From Diphasiastrum complanatum (lineage: Eukaryota; Streptophyta; Lycopodiopsida; Lycopodiales; Lycopodiaceae): 64,000 nucleotides of DNA. This document shows, piece by piece, positions 11,320 through 22,121 of the stretch. The notes under the pieces are model-generated. The model saw only the letters and a program-made list of their open reading frames with translations, was not told where the DNA came from and searched no databases. Positions within the stretch are counted from its first letter, which is position 1. Each line of letters begins with the position of its first letter. The stretch spans positions 1 to 64,000 of the forward strand of contig MU831881.1 of assembly GCA_029204225.1 (NCBI GenBank), given 5' to 3'. The position numbers were made by a program, and so were the translations under genes.

Positions 11320-11718
11320 GCGGAAGGGCTATACTACGAGAGATCTTCGACCCCACACTGTTCTATTCCACATTCATGTCGTGCTTGGTGGCCTACTGAC
11401 ATTGTTGGATATCTTATGTAGGGACGGCCTCCCCTTGAGATGAATAAGATAGAACAATGCATGTTGATCATCAAATCTGCACCCTACACGTCAATAGTTG
11501 GACAACTATATCGCACGTGCAACGATGGAATCGTACACCAATGCGTCCTCATGCACCAAGTGCCCCAAGTAGTAAGTATCGCCCATGAAGGAATAGGCAG
11601 AGGGCATTTTGCTGCCAAAGTTACCAACCAAAAAATATTTCAAATTGTATTTTCCAGTTGGTGTTTTCAAATGTTAAGCTTACACACCATCCTTGTTGTC
11701 CTCATCCTCTCACAATGA
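11320..11718 (+). pseudogene. Ty3/Gypsy integrase zinc-finger scrap
   Basis: VGQLYRTCNDGIVHQCV and IAHEGIGRGHFAAKVTNQKI line up with IAGQLYRRGPDGILRRCI and LSHEGMGGGHFASDITVRKI of the pol remnant at 6790-6960. The preceding bases match its linker (LFY...DIVEYL) in broken frames. It is a second, more decayed copy of the same Gypsy family and stops before the integrase core. Confidence 0.75.
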
Positions 11719-12024
11719 GTCACCTGCACCACATTAGATTAGGTAGGTTTGTTTGGTTCATCTTTTTCTAGGAACGTTAGGTAGTTGTAGATTAGGATAG
11801 ATGATAGCATAGGATCATTAGTCATTAATGGCAATTTAGGAATAGAAATTAGAAGTCAAATCCTAGGCGACCCCGTTAAATTTGAAATAGATGTTTGTTA
11901 GGACAAGATAATTAGGCTAGATTAGATTACCCTTGTTAGGATTAGCCATAGTATTACATACCTATATAACTAACAGTATTGTAACCCATATTTGCCCATC
12001 TAGTGTCTGGGGGACTAATTGGTG
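11719..12024. other. Non-coding stretch before LTR I
   Basis: AT-rich sequence without coding potential. A GGGGGACTAATTGG stretch at about 12,008 resembles a polypurine tract plus LTR start but has no partner here. Confidence 0.4.
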
Positions 12025-12868
12025 AATCACCCTTGGATAAGGAGTACCCTTAGGATTAAGGGAAGGCGCCTTTAGATTAAGGTACTAGTGTCCTTGGATA
12101 AGGGCAAGTAGGTGACTATGCCTTGGTCAAAGATATGAAACCTAATGAGGTGTTAGGAGGACCCTACCTTGGGTATTGGTCATTTTCCTAAAACTTGGGC
12201 ATCAACCTTGAGCCACAATTACATAACTGGCCTTGGGCCAGAAATTGCCATCACTTGAGGGTCATGGGGACCTAGTAGGAGGCCGCACCTACAAGGGCCT
12301 CTTAATGCCCCCATGAACCCAAGAAGTTAGAACCAAGAACCATGAGTTATGGAAGGTGTTTTTTGACATTCCATGAGTTATGGAAGGCTCTTGGCTCTTC
12401 GTTTGCCTTCCCTTTTCTTGTTGGCTTCTGTGGACATTCCATAGTGCTTTGGAGTGAGTCATAGACCATCTATAAGAGAGGGGTAGGCCGTCCAAAGGAG
12501 GGAAGATTTCTTGTGTTGTTGTTGGATTTTATTCTCTAGTGGATTGCTAGTGAGTAGAGTGCATAGTATTGGCTTGCTCTTGCAAGGATTACCATCTTTG
12601 GTATGAGACTTAGATGGGGGTAGGATCTTGAGCATGCTTGTGTTTGTGATGGTAGTGATTGTGGTTTAGCAAGGGGGTGCTAGATAGGTCTTGCTTGAAT
12701 TTTGGATCTAGCTATGGTTGATGGGTGGTAAATTCTTGAGGCCATCATGTTTGTCTATTTTTGGAAGGGTCTTAGGAGCATTGGAGGAGAGGCACATTGG
12801 AGGCTTTTGGAGGCATTGGTGGACATCTACTCAAAGGCTTGGTGGGCTTCTCTTTCTATTTGTTAAAG
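12025..12868 (+). repeat. Gypsy family I LTR (5' truncated) ending at a primer-binding site
   Basis: This matches the reverse complement of 54,283-55,075 across shared words (CTTGGATAAGG, AGGTACTAGTGTCCTTGG, GGATCTAGCTATGGTTGATG). It lacks the TGTTATGTGCCC start seen at 55,075. It ends where TGGTATCAGAG (12,869) gives an initiator-Met tRNA site, which makes it the 5' LTR of an element whose body has been lost. Confidence 0.7.
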
Positions 12869-12880
12869 TGGTATCAGAGT
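12869..12880 (+). promoter_or_regulatory. Primer-binding site (initiator tRNA-Met) of LTR I
   Basis: TGGTATCAGAGT is complementary to the 3' end of initiator tRNA-Met and lies just downstream of the family I LTR. It would prime minus-strand cDNA synthesis. Confidence 0.75.
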
Positions 12881-13645
12881 CTCTTCCAAAGTGTGAATGG
12901 TAACTCTAAACCTCTATTTTTTGTTGCATAAAAAGCTACTATCAAGTTTTTGTGATTGTGAGGTAGAAGTAGCACCAATTCTTGTTTCTAGACATTTGTG
13001 GGCTTCTTTATGAAGCGAATCAAAGCGAAATGAAATGTGAATAAATTCGGATGGAGTTTGGATATGATTGCTAGTCACTACCTGCTATAACATTCCTACA
13101 ATCCTCCAAAATGTAGACAGACACTACTGACCTACGTTTAAATTAATTTAGCATTCAACAAGATTGAACCAATGTGCGGAATAGATAAGACAAGCGAATG
13201 AGATACACGAACAATAAGTAGACAATAATTCAATCGAGATCAGACAACTTAGAATGATATGTGCATAACAGCTACAAACATCATCTATTGATCCTCTTGG
13301 TTTAAGCACTACTTGACAGACCCACACAGTGCATTGGCATGAGAGAAGTGGTGTTCTCCCACGAACAGTGTCTCGCTTACTAGCGGACTTCTTGGATCTA
13401 TGTGGATCTTGCTTACAAAATTGTCTCGCTCACTGGCGGACTTCTCTATTAGTATTTTTGACTATCTGTGTTTGTGTATATTTTGATGCATCTAGCAATT
13501 GCGTATATCAAAGTAACATTTTTTATTAGATAGATTAAATAATCTATAACTAATCATGGATTATAAGAGCGACGGATTAGGCACATTCTAATTCTCTTCT
13601 GTTGATGTCATCATATCATATCAGGGATTTGTACTTTACGGTACT
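12881..13645. other. Non-coding stretch, probable decayed leader
   Basis: No coding sequence. A short duplicated block, GTCTCGCTNACTNGCGGACTTCT, occurs at about 13,371 and 13,423. The open frame at 13,329-13,529 crosses it and has no recognisable domain. Confidence 0.45.
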
Positions 13646-13649
13646 TCTT

Positions 13650-14483
13650 TGTGTGGAAACCTGCAAAATAGGACCAAGAATGGATCCTAATCTGATCCAC
13701 AAGAGGGATTGGATATTAGATACAATTGATCTATCAATCTACACAAGATTTAGATCAATCTAGAACAATTCTAGGCATGAAAATCTAACAAGAACAATCA
13801 TTAATGAAGGTAAATGTACTTGCTAGTTTCACACGTGTGAAAACCTGTCAGAGTACGGACTCCAATCTGGAAACAAAGTACACCATGATAGAAACTCAAA
13901 ACATTCAAAACAAATGAAGACAAATGGAGAGATTGACACAAAATTGCTTCCAAAATCAAGATTGATGTTTTATATTGATTATGGCCAAATATGCCTCTAT
14001 ATATACACTTGTTGGAGCTTGAGGTAATGATCATGCATCAGATCTCACACGCGTGAGGATGCTTTGTCATATGGTGAACCATCATGCAAAATTGACACTT
14101 GGATCAAACTTTCTTTTTTGAGAACTTTTGGTCCAATTTTCTACTATATGGAGATCTACTTGGAAATCTTCTAGAAGTCAAAACTCGCCTACTTCAACTT
14201 ATTCCACACATGTGAGCTGTCCACTACACATGGGATGTGGAACCCAACCTAAGGATGTGGCTCATGCAATCAATAGATTGATGCCATGTGTCATATGTCT
14301 AGAAAACTAGTTTTTGGCCTTTTTAGACACTAGAACTTGAATTAAATCATATGTACAACCTATATGATTATGTTACATGACAAGTACACTAATTTCACAC
14401 GTGGGAACAGGCTCTACACTTGTGTAATCATCCTATATACATGATTTTGGCCTTGACCAAGCATAATTTTTGCATTTTTCACA
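13650..14483 (-). repeat. Copia family E 3' LTR (inner end clear, outer end approximate)
   Basis: Reading minus, TGTGAAAAATGC begins at 14,483 right after a purine run (TTTTTGAGGAG) that follows the RNase H end. This is the usual polypurine tract to LTR junction. The outer end is placed at TGTGTGG near 13,650 by analogy and is uncertain. The stretch holds several CACAYGTG palindromes, including a perfect 16-mer at 13,827-13,842. Confidence 0.5.
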
Positions 14484-14817
14484 CTCCTCAAAAATCTAGC
14501 TTGTAAATCTAGCATAGATCTATCTATAACTCCAAGAGCCAATCTTAATTTTACAAATGGATCTTTAGGCAATGCCTTGGTGAGTATATCAGTAATGCAA
14601 TATGATGATGAAACATAAATAAGCTTGATCTGCTTTGCTTGCACTTTCTCCCTCATGAAATGATGTGAAATCTCAATGTGCTTTGTTCGAGCATGGAAGA
14701 TTGGATTGTTTGCAAGTTGTTGAGCTGCTTGATTGTCACAATATATGCATGGAATGTCTTCATCCTTGATCACATGAAGCTCCTCCAAAAGCCTTTTAAG
14801 ACAAAGAACCTTCTTTG
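14484..14817 (-). pseudogene. Copia family E RNase H, C-terminal part
   Basis: The minus frame reads KKVLCLKRLLEELHV, IYCDNQAAQQLANNPIFHAR, TKHIEISHHFMREKV, then TDILTKALPKDPF, which is the end of Copia RNase H. It is cut at 14,817 by the LTR of copy A2, which inserted here. RNase H would remove the RNA template during reverse transcription. Because only the C-terminal third is present, it is inactive. Confidence 0.88.
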
Positions 14818-15466
14818 TGTGAAAGATTTCAGATCCTTAAGATCCAATCTACTTGAATGATCTTTGGTTAGAAAGACAAATATACTATCAATTTCACCAA
14901 TGTAGAAAAATCAGCATCTACACACAATTTGAGATGCAAACACTAATAGAACTTGATCAAACTTGAATGAAATGATTATGTACTGTTGCTGTCTGTACAA
15001 AACCAGCAAGCTACTGTATTTCACATGTGTGGATCCAAAAATAGCAAATATAGATCATTCTACACATAGAATTGCAAGCAATCACCAAGATAGTGCACCA
15101 ATGGATAGTAGAATCCAAGAGAACCATGTATAAGCATGAAATGAGGTAGAGAAGAGAGAAGATGACTCTCTCCACGAGTTACATCCTTTTATAACAGGTC
15201 CAAACCCTATTTGGCCACTTGGCTTTCCCACCAAAATGCTAACCCTACCAATTTTGGGTCTAGATTCAATGTACCCAACTTATTCAAATTGAATCTACTC
15301 AAACTCGCATTCTATCTTTACACACTTTCAAAAAGTGTTTATTTAAATGAAATTTAGACTAATGAACTTTGAAAAGTCAACCTCTAACTCTAAAACAAGT
15401 TTTTGCCTCAATATGCCAAATATGGAAATATTGCAAAATGTGATGAAACTAGTTGAATCTTTCACA
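14818..15466 (-). repeat. Copia family A 3' LTR (copy A2, about 649 bp)
   Basis: It is bounded by TGTGAAAG at 14,818 and CTTTCACA at 15,466 on the plus strand. On the minus strand it is preceded by the polypurine tract GAAGAGGGAG (15,467-15,476). It is nearly identical by eye to the A1 and A3 LTRs. It separates Copia E RNase H from Copia A RNase H, so A2 landed in E. Confidence 0.92.
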
Positions 15467-16080
15467 CTCCCTCTTCAACTAGTTTTAGCATAGACTTTGA
15501 TAATACTCCAAGTGAAGTCCTATGCTTCATGAACAAGTATTTTCCCAATGCTTTGGTGAAGATATCAGCTACACATTCCCTTGAAGACACATGTTGAAGC
15601 TCCACCTCCTTTGCAATGACTCGCTCCCTCACAAAATGATATTGTATCTCAATATGCTTGCTCCTAGCATGAAAGATAGGATTGAATGCCATTCTTTGGG
15701 CTTATTGATTGTCACAAAAGATGATTTGGCTCTCTGAAAATTCCAGCAAGTGAAGATCCTTGATCATCCTTTTGATCCATACCATCTCCTTTGTGCAATG
15801 TGTAAGAGCTTTGTACTCGGCCTCACTAGATGACAATGAGATAGTGGCTTGTTTCTTTGACATCCATGATATAGCTCCATCACCTATGAAAATACAATAA
15901 GAACTAATGGATTTCCTATCTATTACATCTCCAGCATAGTCCAAATCTGAAAATCCAAAAAGATTAGGTGATGATCCCTCATACAATATGCCAAAATCTC
16001 GAGTTCCAATGATGTACCTCAAAACTCACTTTCCTAGCTTCCAATGCTCCTAGCATAGTTTTTGCCAATAGAACTTTGAT
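15462..16080 (-). pseudogene. Copia A2 RNase H
   Basis: The minus frame has YIIGTRDFGILY, GFSDLDYAGDVIDRKS, SWMSKKQATISLSSSEAEYK and IIFCDNQ. After a TAA it continues with FHARSKHIEIQYHFVRERV and ADIFTKALGK. The Asp, Glu and Asp positions of Copia RNase H are present. One nonsense codon (about 15,700) splits it, and similarity fades upstream of 16,022, where foreign sequence begins. Confidence 0.85.
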
Positions 16081-17100
16081 CCATCATAAGAATGATCTTC
16101 TTCCTAAGAATAGATCTCCTTTCAATGATCATGTAATGCTCAAAATAGAAACAACCATACTTGGGATGCTTCACTATTTCTTACATAAATTTTACATGTA
16201 AAAATGTGACTAGAACATGAAGAATCAAATAGAATGTAAATGAAATGATTCCACCATGCTTCCAACTTTGAAATCTTTGGAAAAATACAGCAAACAAACA
16301 ATAAATGTGAGTGATCAACTTTTGCTTGCATGTCTCCTCCTCCTTTGTCCTTTGTTGCCTTGTATCCACCATGATACTCCATGAATGAGCCTCCATCATC
16401 ATCTTGCCACAAGAAACCATCAAACCTTGGAAATCCATGTGTAGGTGAGTACATTAATAATGCCAATCCAGCACCACATGACTCCATAAACCAAGTAGTT
16501 TGCACTAGTCCATCTTCAAGATCTACTTGACACAAGAAAATGACCATGAATTCACCAAAAATTGACAATCTCCAAGTATTAGCACCAAGTAGCTCAACAC
16601 TTGAGAACTTAGCCATGGATGAGTGACATAATGAACCTCCAATAGCTTCATTTCCATCAGCAAAATCAGCCAAGAATGCTAGTACAAATGCAACATCAAA
16701 ACAATGCTCACCAATGTAGCTAGTTTTACCATATCTTGACAATTTGCACACATCCACATGAAATTGCTCAAACATGAGATAGAACAAGTAAAGTAAACTT
16801 GAAAAACACTTCCTTGCTGCTCCTTTGACCTTACTTGAGTCTTCAATATGCTGTAAAAACATATCCATAACAACTTTGCCAATTACCTCTCCTTTGATGC
16901 TCTTGACTAGCTCCAAATTGCCAACTTCCCTTTTGGCTAGTTGAAGCGCTTTGAGATCAACCTCTTGATCTTCAACTTGACCATCAAAGTCATTGAACAA
17001 ACTTTGTTTTCCAGATCCATTACTAAATTTTACAACAAGATAACATCCATCCACTTGCATAGATCCATGTACACAAGAAGATCCTCCAAAAGATGTTCCA
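16081..17100 (-). mobile_element. Foreign 322-codon open frame replacing the Copia A2 reverse transcriptase
   Basis: The gag-pol frame of A2 stops at a TGA just after AMDLEY. The next codons (SLMKSGT) are still the Copia block that normally precedes GTW...LP. The sequence then changes to an open frame (16,140-17,108) with no RT motif: no LARWY, QMDV, YGLKQ or YVDD block. Visible features are a Gly- and Phe-rich composition, HCFDVAFVLAFLADFADG, WFMESCGAGLALLMYS and DGFLWQDDDGGSFMEYHGGY, and several cysteines near the end. I do not recognise it. It may be a captured gene fragment or a second insert. Frame openness over 322 codons in AT-rich DNA is notable but does not prove coding. Confidence 0.55.
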
Positions 17101-17114
17101 CTCTTCATAAGAGA

Positions 17115-19320
17115 TCAATACTCAAGATCCATTGCTTGGATCCACTCCTCTTCTTTCCTTGCTTGATCTACACTTTTAGGCTCATCCAAAGAGGTTAGGA
17201 AAGCAACATAATTTCCAAAAACTACTTGCTTACCCTTTTGATCATATGTGAGCCTTGAAGGTACGTGTCTTTCTCTTGATGTTCTCCTTGGCTTTTGACT
17301 TGATGAAGGTCCATCATCACCACCATCCAAAGTAGGATCTTTCTCATCAACATCAAGAATGTTAGATCCATCTACTTTACCATCAATCATGCTTGAAGAC
17401 ACCTTTGGAATGTTTCCCTCATCAAAAATGACATCTCTACCAACAATCACTTTGTTAGTAGAAGGAATGTAAACCTTGTAGGCTTTACTCACCTCACTAT
17501 ATCCAACAAAAATACCTCTTCTTGAAGATGGATTCTCCTTGGTCCTATCATCAAGAGTAATGTTGACATAGCATGTGCATCCAAAGGTTCTTAGAAAGTT
17601 GACACTCGACCTCCTCTTGAATAGCATCTCAAAAGGTGTCATTCCATCCAAAATAGCACTCGGCCACCTATTGCACAAGAAATTGGCACACAACAAAGCT
17701 TGATCCCAAAATGGTTTGTCAAGATTAGCACTTAACCTCATAGCTTTAGCACTTTCACATAAAGTTCTCTTCTTCCTTTCAGCCACTTCATCTTGTTGTG
17801 GGGTCCTTGATGTTGTATACTCCCTCTTGATCCCATGCTCATCACAAAAGGCCTTGAACTTGTTAGATATGTACTCACCACCATTGTCACCTCTCAAGCA
17901 CTTGATCTTTTTGGAGAATTGGTTCTCCCTTGCATTTTTGAACTTGACAAAGACATCATACACTTCATCCTTGCTCTTTAGTAGATAGATCCAACAAAAT
18001 CTACTAAAATCATCAATGAATGTTACATACATCTTAGCTCCACTATTGCTAATTGTAGTAAATCCATGAATATCCGAATGTACAAGTTGAAAAGGCTTTG
18101 TAGATCTAGTATAAGGTAGTCTATGTGACTTAGACAAAGCACAAGACTCACAAACATGCTTGTCATTACTTAAGGAACTTGGAAGACCAATCACAACCTT
18201 CTTCCTTGCCATTACCTCCAATGACTTGAAGTTGAGGTGTCCCATCCTTTTGTGCCAAACCTCTTGAATAGAAATTTGCTCCCTCGCAACACATCCAACT
18301 TGGTTAGCAATAACACAAGCATCAAGTTTAAACAAATTCCCTTGTCTTTTACCTTTTCCAATCAAGACATCCTTTCTTTTGAGCAAACAAGCATCTCCAT
18401 CAAACTCCACCTTGAGGCCTTTACTTAGCATTTGACTCACACTAAGCAAATTCTTGGTAATAGATGGAATAAACAAGACATCCTCCAAATGAACATTGCT
18501 ATTTGTAGAGAGAGAAATAGGAATTGTGCCAATCCCTTTGATTGCACAATCACCATCATTGGCCGTGTAGATCACCCTCTTGTCATCTCCATATGCCAAC
18601 AAAGAAGTGAAATACTCTTTGTGAAAGGTCATGTGTGAACTTGCTCCACTATCAATCCACCAAGGATCTAGATCTCCATCATTAGCAAGCATACATGAAG
18701 ACATCACAAAAGCATCATCATTTGCATCTTGCACATCCAAACCATCCTCATCAAGAGTAAGATTACCTTGCTTGTCTCCTTGATCTCTCTTCTTCTTGTA
18801 GCACTCACTTGCAAAGCGTCCTTTGATGCCACAATAGAAGCACTTGAGCTTTGATCTATCCTTCTTTTTGCCACTTGAAGAAGCATCCACTTGATCTTGC
18901 CCTTTAGACCACATGCTTTTGGTTTTGCCCTTGAATTTGCCCTTTGTGGACATATCATCCTCTTGAAGTGTCGATGTAGATCCACCTCTTGCTTGAAGCC
19001 TATATTCCTCATTGATCAAGATCTCTTGAAGATCCATCAAACTTGGCAAAGTCTTTTGAATAGCAATACTTTGAACAATGTTATCATGAGCATCCAACAA
19101 GCCATTAAGAATCACTTGAATAAGCTCTCCTTCCTTGATGCTTTCATCTATGCAAGCTAACTCATCATTCAATGCTTTCATTCTCAAAACAAAAGTACTT
19201 GGACTTTCTTCATTCTTTTGCAAACAAGAAAAGATTTGCCTTCTTAGAGTCAACACTCTAGAAGTAGACTTGGATTCATAAAGCTTCTTCAATGAATTCT
19301 AAGCTTCCAAAGATGATGTG
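17115..19320 (-). CDS. Copia family A gag-protease-integrase polyprotein, 5' and 3' truncated (copy A2)
   Basis: A 725-codon open frame. It holds the C-terminal part of the gag (UBN2-type) domain at residues 1-105. A zinc knuckle follows at 151-164 (CFYCGIKGRFASEC, with Arg where the metal-binding His belongs). The aspartic protease motif WIDSGASSHM is at about 212-220. The integrase has its HHCC finger (H347 ... C384), D406 (LVHSDIHG), D469 (RGDNGGEY) and E505 (VAERKKRT). The frame ends at AMDLEY just before RT, which is replaced by foreign sequence. The 5' end joins the methylase relic at about 19,320 inside gag, so the ATG, leader and 5' LTR are missing. The domain order protease-integrase-(RT)-RNase H is Ty1/Copia. 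The frame is open but the element is not autonomous. Confidence 0.88.
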
Positions 19321-20150
19321 CACACAAGTGGCACATCTTGTACAATTTTCTCGACTACAGTTACTACATTGTAATCTTGAACCAAGACATCAACAAATTC
19401 TCCTATGTCGCCTACTTTTCCGCTAGCAGGAGGCTGAGGTTCCTAGGACAAGGGAATTATTGTATCCTCGCTGTCCAAACTCTTTCCCACTTCAGATAAT
19501 TCATCTGGCAAAATTGAAAGAGATTTCATTCTCATTTTTATAAAATCAACTAAATTAGTATCTAAATCTACTGCAGCAACATGTCTGCCTTTCTGAACAG
19601 CACATGCGCTCGTACTACCGCTACCGCTAAATAAATCTAAAATCTAATCAGCTGGGTGAGAAAAAATATCAATTCAATGATTAATTAATTGTTGTGGCTT
19701 TTTGGTAGGGACAAGCCACGGAATCCGTCATTGGATTGTTTTAATTTCTTTGTCACAACTGGATACTAGAACAAGTTTCCAAAACTTGTCAATCAAGAAG
19801 TGTTATAATGCAGCATCAAGCGTTTGCCATCCAAAGAATAATTACCGATGGTTATGTATTCTATTTCATTGCAAAGTCGAGCTCCTCCCGAGTTCCTAAC
19901 ATTGGGCTTGTACTTGACATGGAACATTACAAGTAAAATCAATTTAAAATCTTGATTTAAAGATAAAAAAATTTAAAATAAATTTATGAATTAAAATACG
20001 AATTGATAATTCAAGAACTTAAGAACTTACCACACAACATTCTCAATTTTCGCATTACAAAAAGTTAGTAGAGTTTTTTGTACTGATGCTGACTGCCAAG
20101 AAGAATGAAAAATAACAACTCTCCAAATTGAAGAAGTTGTGACTTCAAGA
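19321..20150 (-). pseudogene. N-4/N-6 DNA methylase-like gene relic
   Basis: Translating the minus strand by eye gives three blocks in the order of bacterial-type amino-methyltransferases (PF01555-like). At about 20,036-20,128 is WRVVIFHSSWQSASVQKTLL. At 19,790-19,905 is KPNVRNSGGARLCNEIEYIT with IGNYSLDGKR. At 19,540-19,710 is KPQQLINH-stop-IDIFSHPAD-stop-ILDLFSGSGST followed by KGRHVAAVDLD. LDLFSGSGST is the AdoMet-binding motif I of these enzymes, with the GRHVAAVDLD strand behind it. An AT-rich gap with a GTAAGT donor (about 20,030) separates the first two blocks and looks like an intron. Stops are TGA and TAG at expected Trp positions and TAG at an expected Gln, plus at least one frameshift (about 19,705). 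The DPPY-type catalytic block is not present. The relic is cut at 19,320 by Copia A2. The function would have been adenine or N4-cytosine DNA methylation. Confidence 0.72.
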
Positions 20151-20183
20151 AGGCATTGAAGAAATTGTGACTTCAAGAAAGCC
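20128..20183. repeat. 28-bp tandem duplication at the methylase/DUF7869 junction
   Basis: TTGAAGAAGTTGTGACTTCA followed by AGAAGGCA at 20,128 is repeated at 20,156 with few changes. It lies exactly where the divergent methylase-like and DUF7869-like frames meet. Confidence 0.85.
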
Positions 20184-21729
20184 CTGCATAAAACTATGGA
20201 TTTCCTTTTTTAATTATCCCAATGTTCAAAATGATCCAAATTTGACGATCACCATTGTACATAAGATAATTTGTGAATTTGGTGAAAATCTTCCAGAAAT
20301 ACTTTATTTGCAGCTTGACAACACTACTAGGGAAAATAAAAATCAAACCGTTTTGGCATACTTGTCTATGCTAGTGGAGAATTTTTTTTTCAAAAAAGTA
20401 AAAATAGGAATTTTGCTGGTAGGACATACCCACGATCAAATTGATCAAATGTTTAGTTGCTTTTCTAAGAGGTTGAGATGCAAGAAAGCATTTTTATTAC
20501 CAATGCTTCAAAGCATTATTGAGGAATAGTATGTGGCCAAAGGTGTCATTAATCATACACACATATGATTTTCGTGATTATTTTAAAACATCCAACGAAA
20601 TAGAGCGATGCATAGCTAATATCAATGATATTAGCTTTCAGCACTAGTTTAAAATCAAATGTAACGAATCAGGCATTATATTATTATGGGGCAAACTATT
20701 TTCAAATTCAGTTTCGTGGCTACCTCTTGAAGGAGTTCGATTTTTGCTTAACATTCCATCGACTCAAATCAAGCTTGTTGTGTTGTCTTCCTTGAAGCCC
20801 TTGCTAGAAGAACAAAAGGCGCAAAGAGAACATCGTGAGATTGATCCATTTGCCTCATTAAATTTTTTGGAATCAAGTATTCAAGCAGCGTATCATTTTT
20901 TTGATGAGTTTGATAAGCATTGGTGGATGGACTTTTTCGAGGAACAAAAAATCAGTTTGCTCAATCTCAAACATACATCAGCAACTGATGAATTTCATTG
21001 GCCTCATAAATTAGAAACATCAACTACGACTGTCGAACCTTCAGATCTTCCTCGAGATAATGACTTCCTGCAGCTTGTGCAAGGTGAGTGAATTTATGTG
21101 GGCTCAAGGAAGAATAGGCAAAGTGTAAAAGCTGCAAAAATGAAATGGCGTGGTGATTTGAATGAAATCCAAATTGAAAGCCTTGTTGCACTTCTAGCTT
21201 CAGAAAACAATGAAGGACATCCATTTTGGATTGCCAAAGTACTTGGTTTTATTCAAAATAGCAATCAAACAAAAGTACTATGTGTCCGTAGGTTGCGCAC
21301 CACTTCAACGAATGCTTTTTTGGGAAGGTACAAACTCGAAATGTTGCAAGTAGATCCAAAGGGCAAGAGAAAGAGATTGCCAAAAAATCAACAAGAGTCG
21401 ACAATTTGAGTCTACAGGATGTAGATGTTTTGGCATTTAATTTTGAATTAACAATGACCAATCATCTACGAAAGTCAACAATATCTATATTGAAAAAATA
21501 ACTTGGATTACTTGAAAAACCATCATCCTCCACTCGTCATCAACAGAGAAAAGCTGATTTACAAGGTTTTTTGTCAACATTAGACGCGGATTCTGAGGAA
21601 GACATGCCAGTTGACTCTGATAAAGAAGATGGGTCTTCCACTTCATCAGCTGAAAACGAGAGTGTTGAGAATATGTCAAGTTCTGAATTGAGAGGCATCA
21701 GTGAAAATTCCTTAGAAAATGTACTTTAA
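20160..21729 (+). pseudogene. DUF7869-like protein relic
   Basis: The plus frame opens with LWISFFNYPNV and LYLQLDNTTRENKN, then KVKIGILLVGHTHDQIDQMF. Asn-rich LDNTTRENKN and VGHTH-IDQMFS are the hallmark words of DUF7869 proteins, found in patches of fungi, animals and seed-free plants. After broken frames come YDFRDYFK, WLPLEGVRFLLNIPS, HEFHWPHKL-like text and a basic stretch GHPFWIAKVLGFIQ, then an acidic Ser-rich tail ending at TAA 21,727-21,729. Breaks: TAG at 20,527, frameshift near 20,530-20,740, TGA at 21,089, frameshift near 21,405 and TAA near 21,500. The N-terminal half is missing. Its start abuts the divergent methylase relic. The role of the family is unknown; transposon association is suspected. 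Confidence 0.68.
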
Positions 21730-22121
21730 AAAAAAAGAATGTGCAAATATAATTTAAGTTATTTTGTATTTCAATGGTTGTCTGCCAGAGATTGTGGATA
21801 TTTCCAGACTGTAATTGTTAATTTTCTTTAACTTTAATCTCTGTTCAGTGGTCATGTAGTGTTTTACATAAAGGTTAAGTTACTAACTTATAAAGACTAA
21901 AACTCGGATGAGAAAATTTATCACTTAGTGTACTTTCCAAACCTGAACTTGTACTCTAGGGTAGAGATTCATGATTGAAAAATAGTTTATCTTTGAGTAC
22001 TTGTTTGATATGTAAGTCCGACTAAGAATAATGATTTTCTAGGTTAATATTGAAAGTTAAAGGAACTGTTATTGATTTTCTTTCCTATTATGAGGACATA
22101 ACTAGATTAAGGGGGGAAGAA
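21730..22121. other. Non-coding stretch ending in a polypurine tract
   Basis: AT-rich, with no gene. TTAAGGGGGGAAGAA at about 22,107-22,121 is the polypurine tract of the family H LTR that follows. The DNA just before it may be decayed 3' element sequence, but no chromodomain can be read. Confidence 0.5.
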
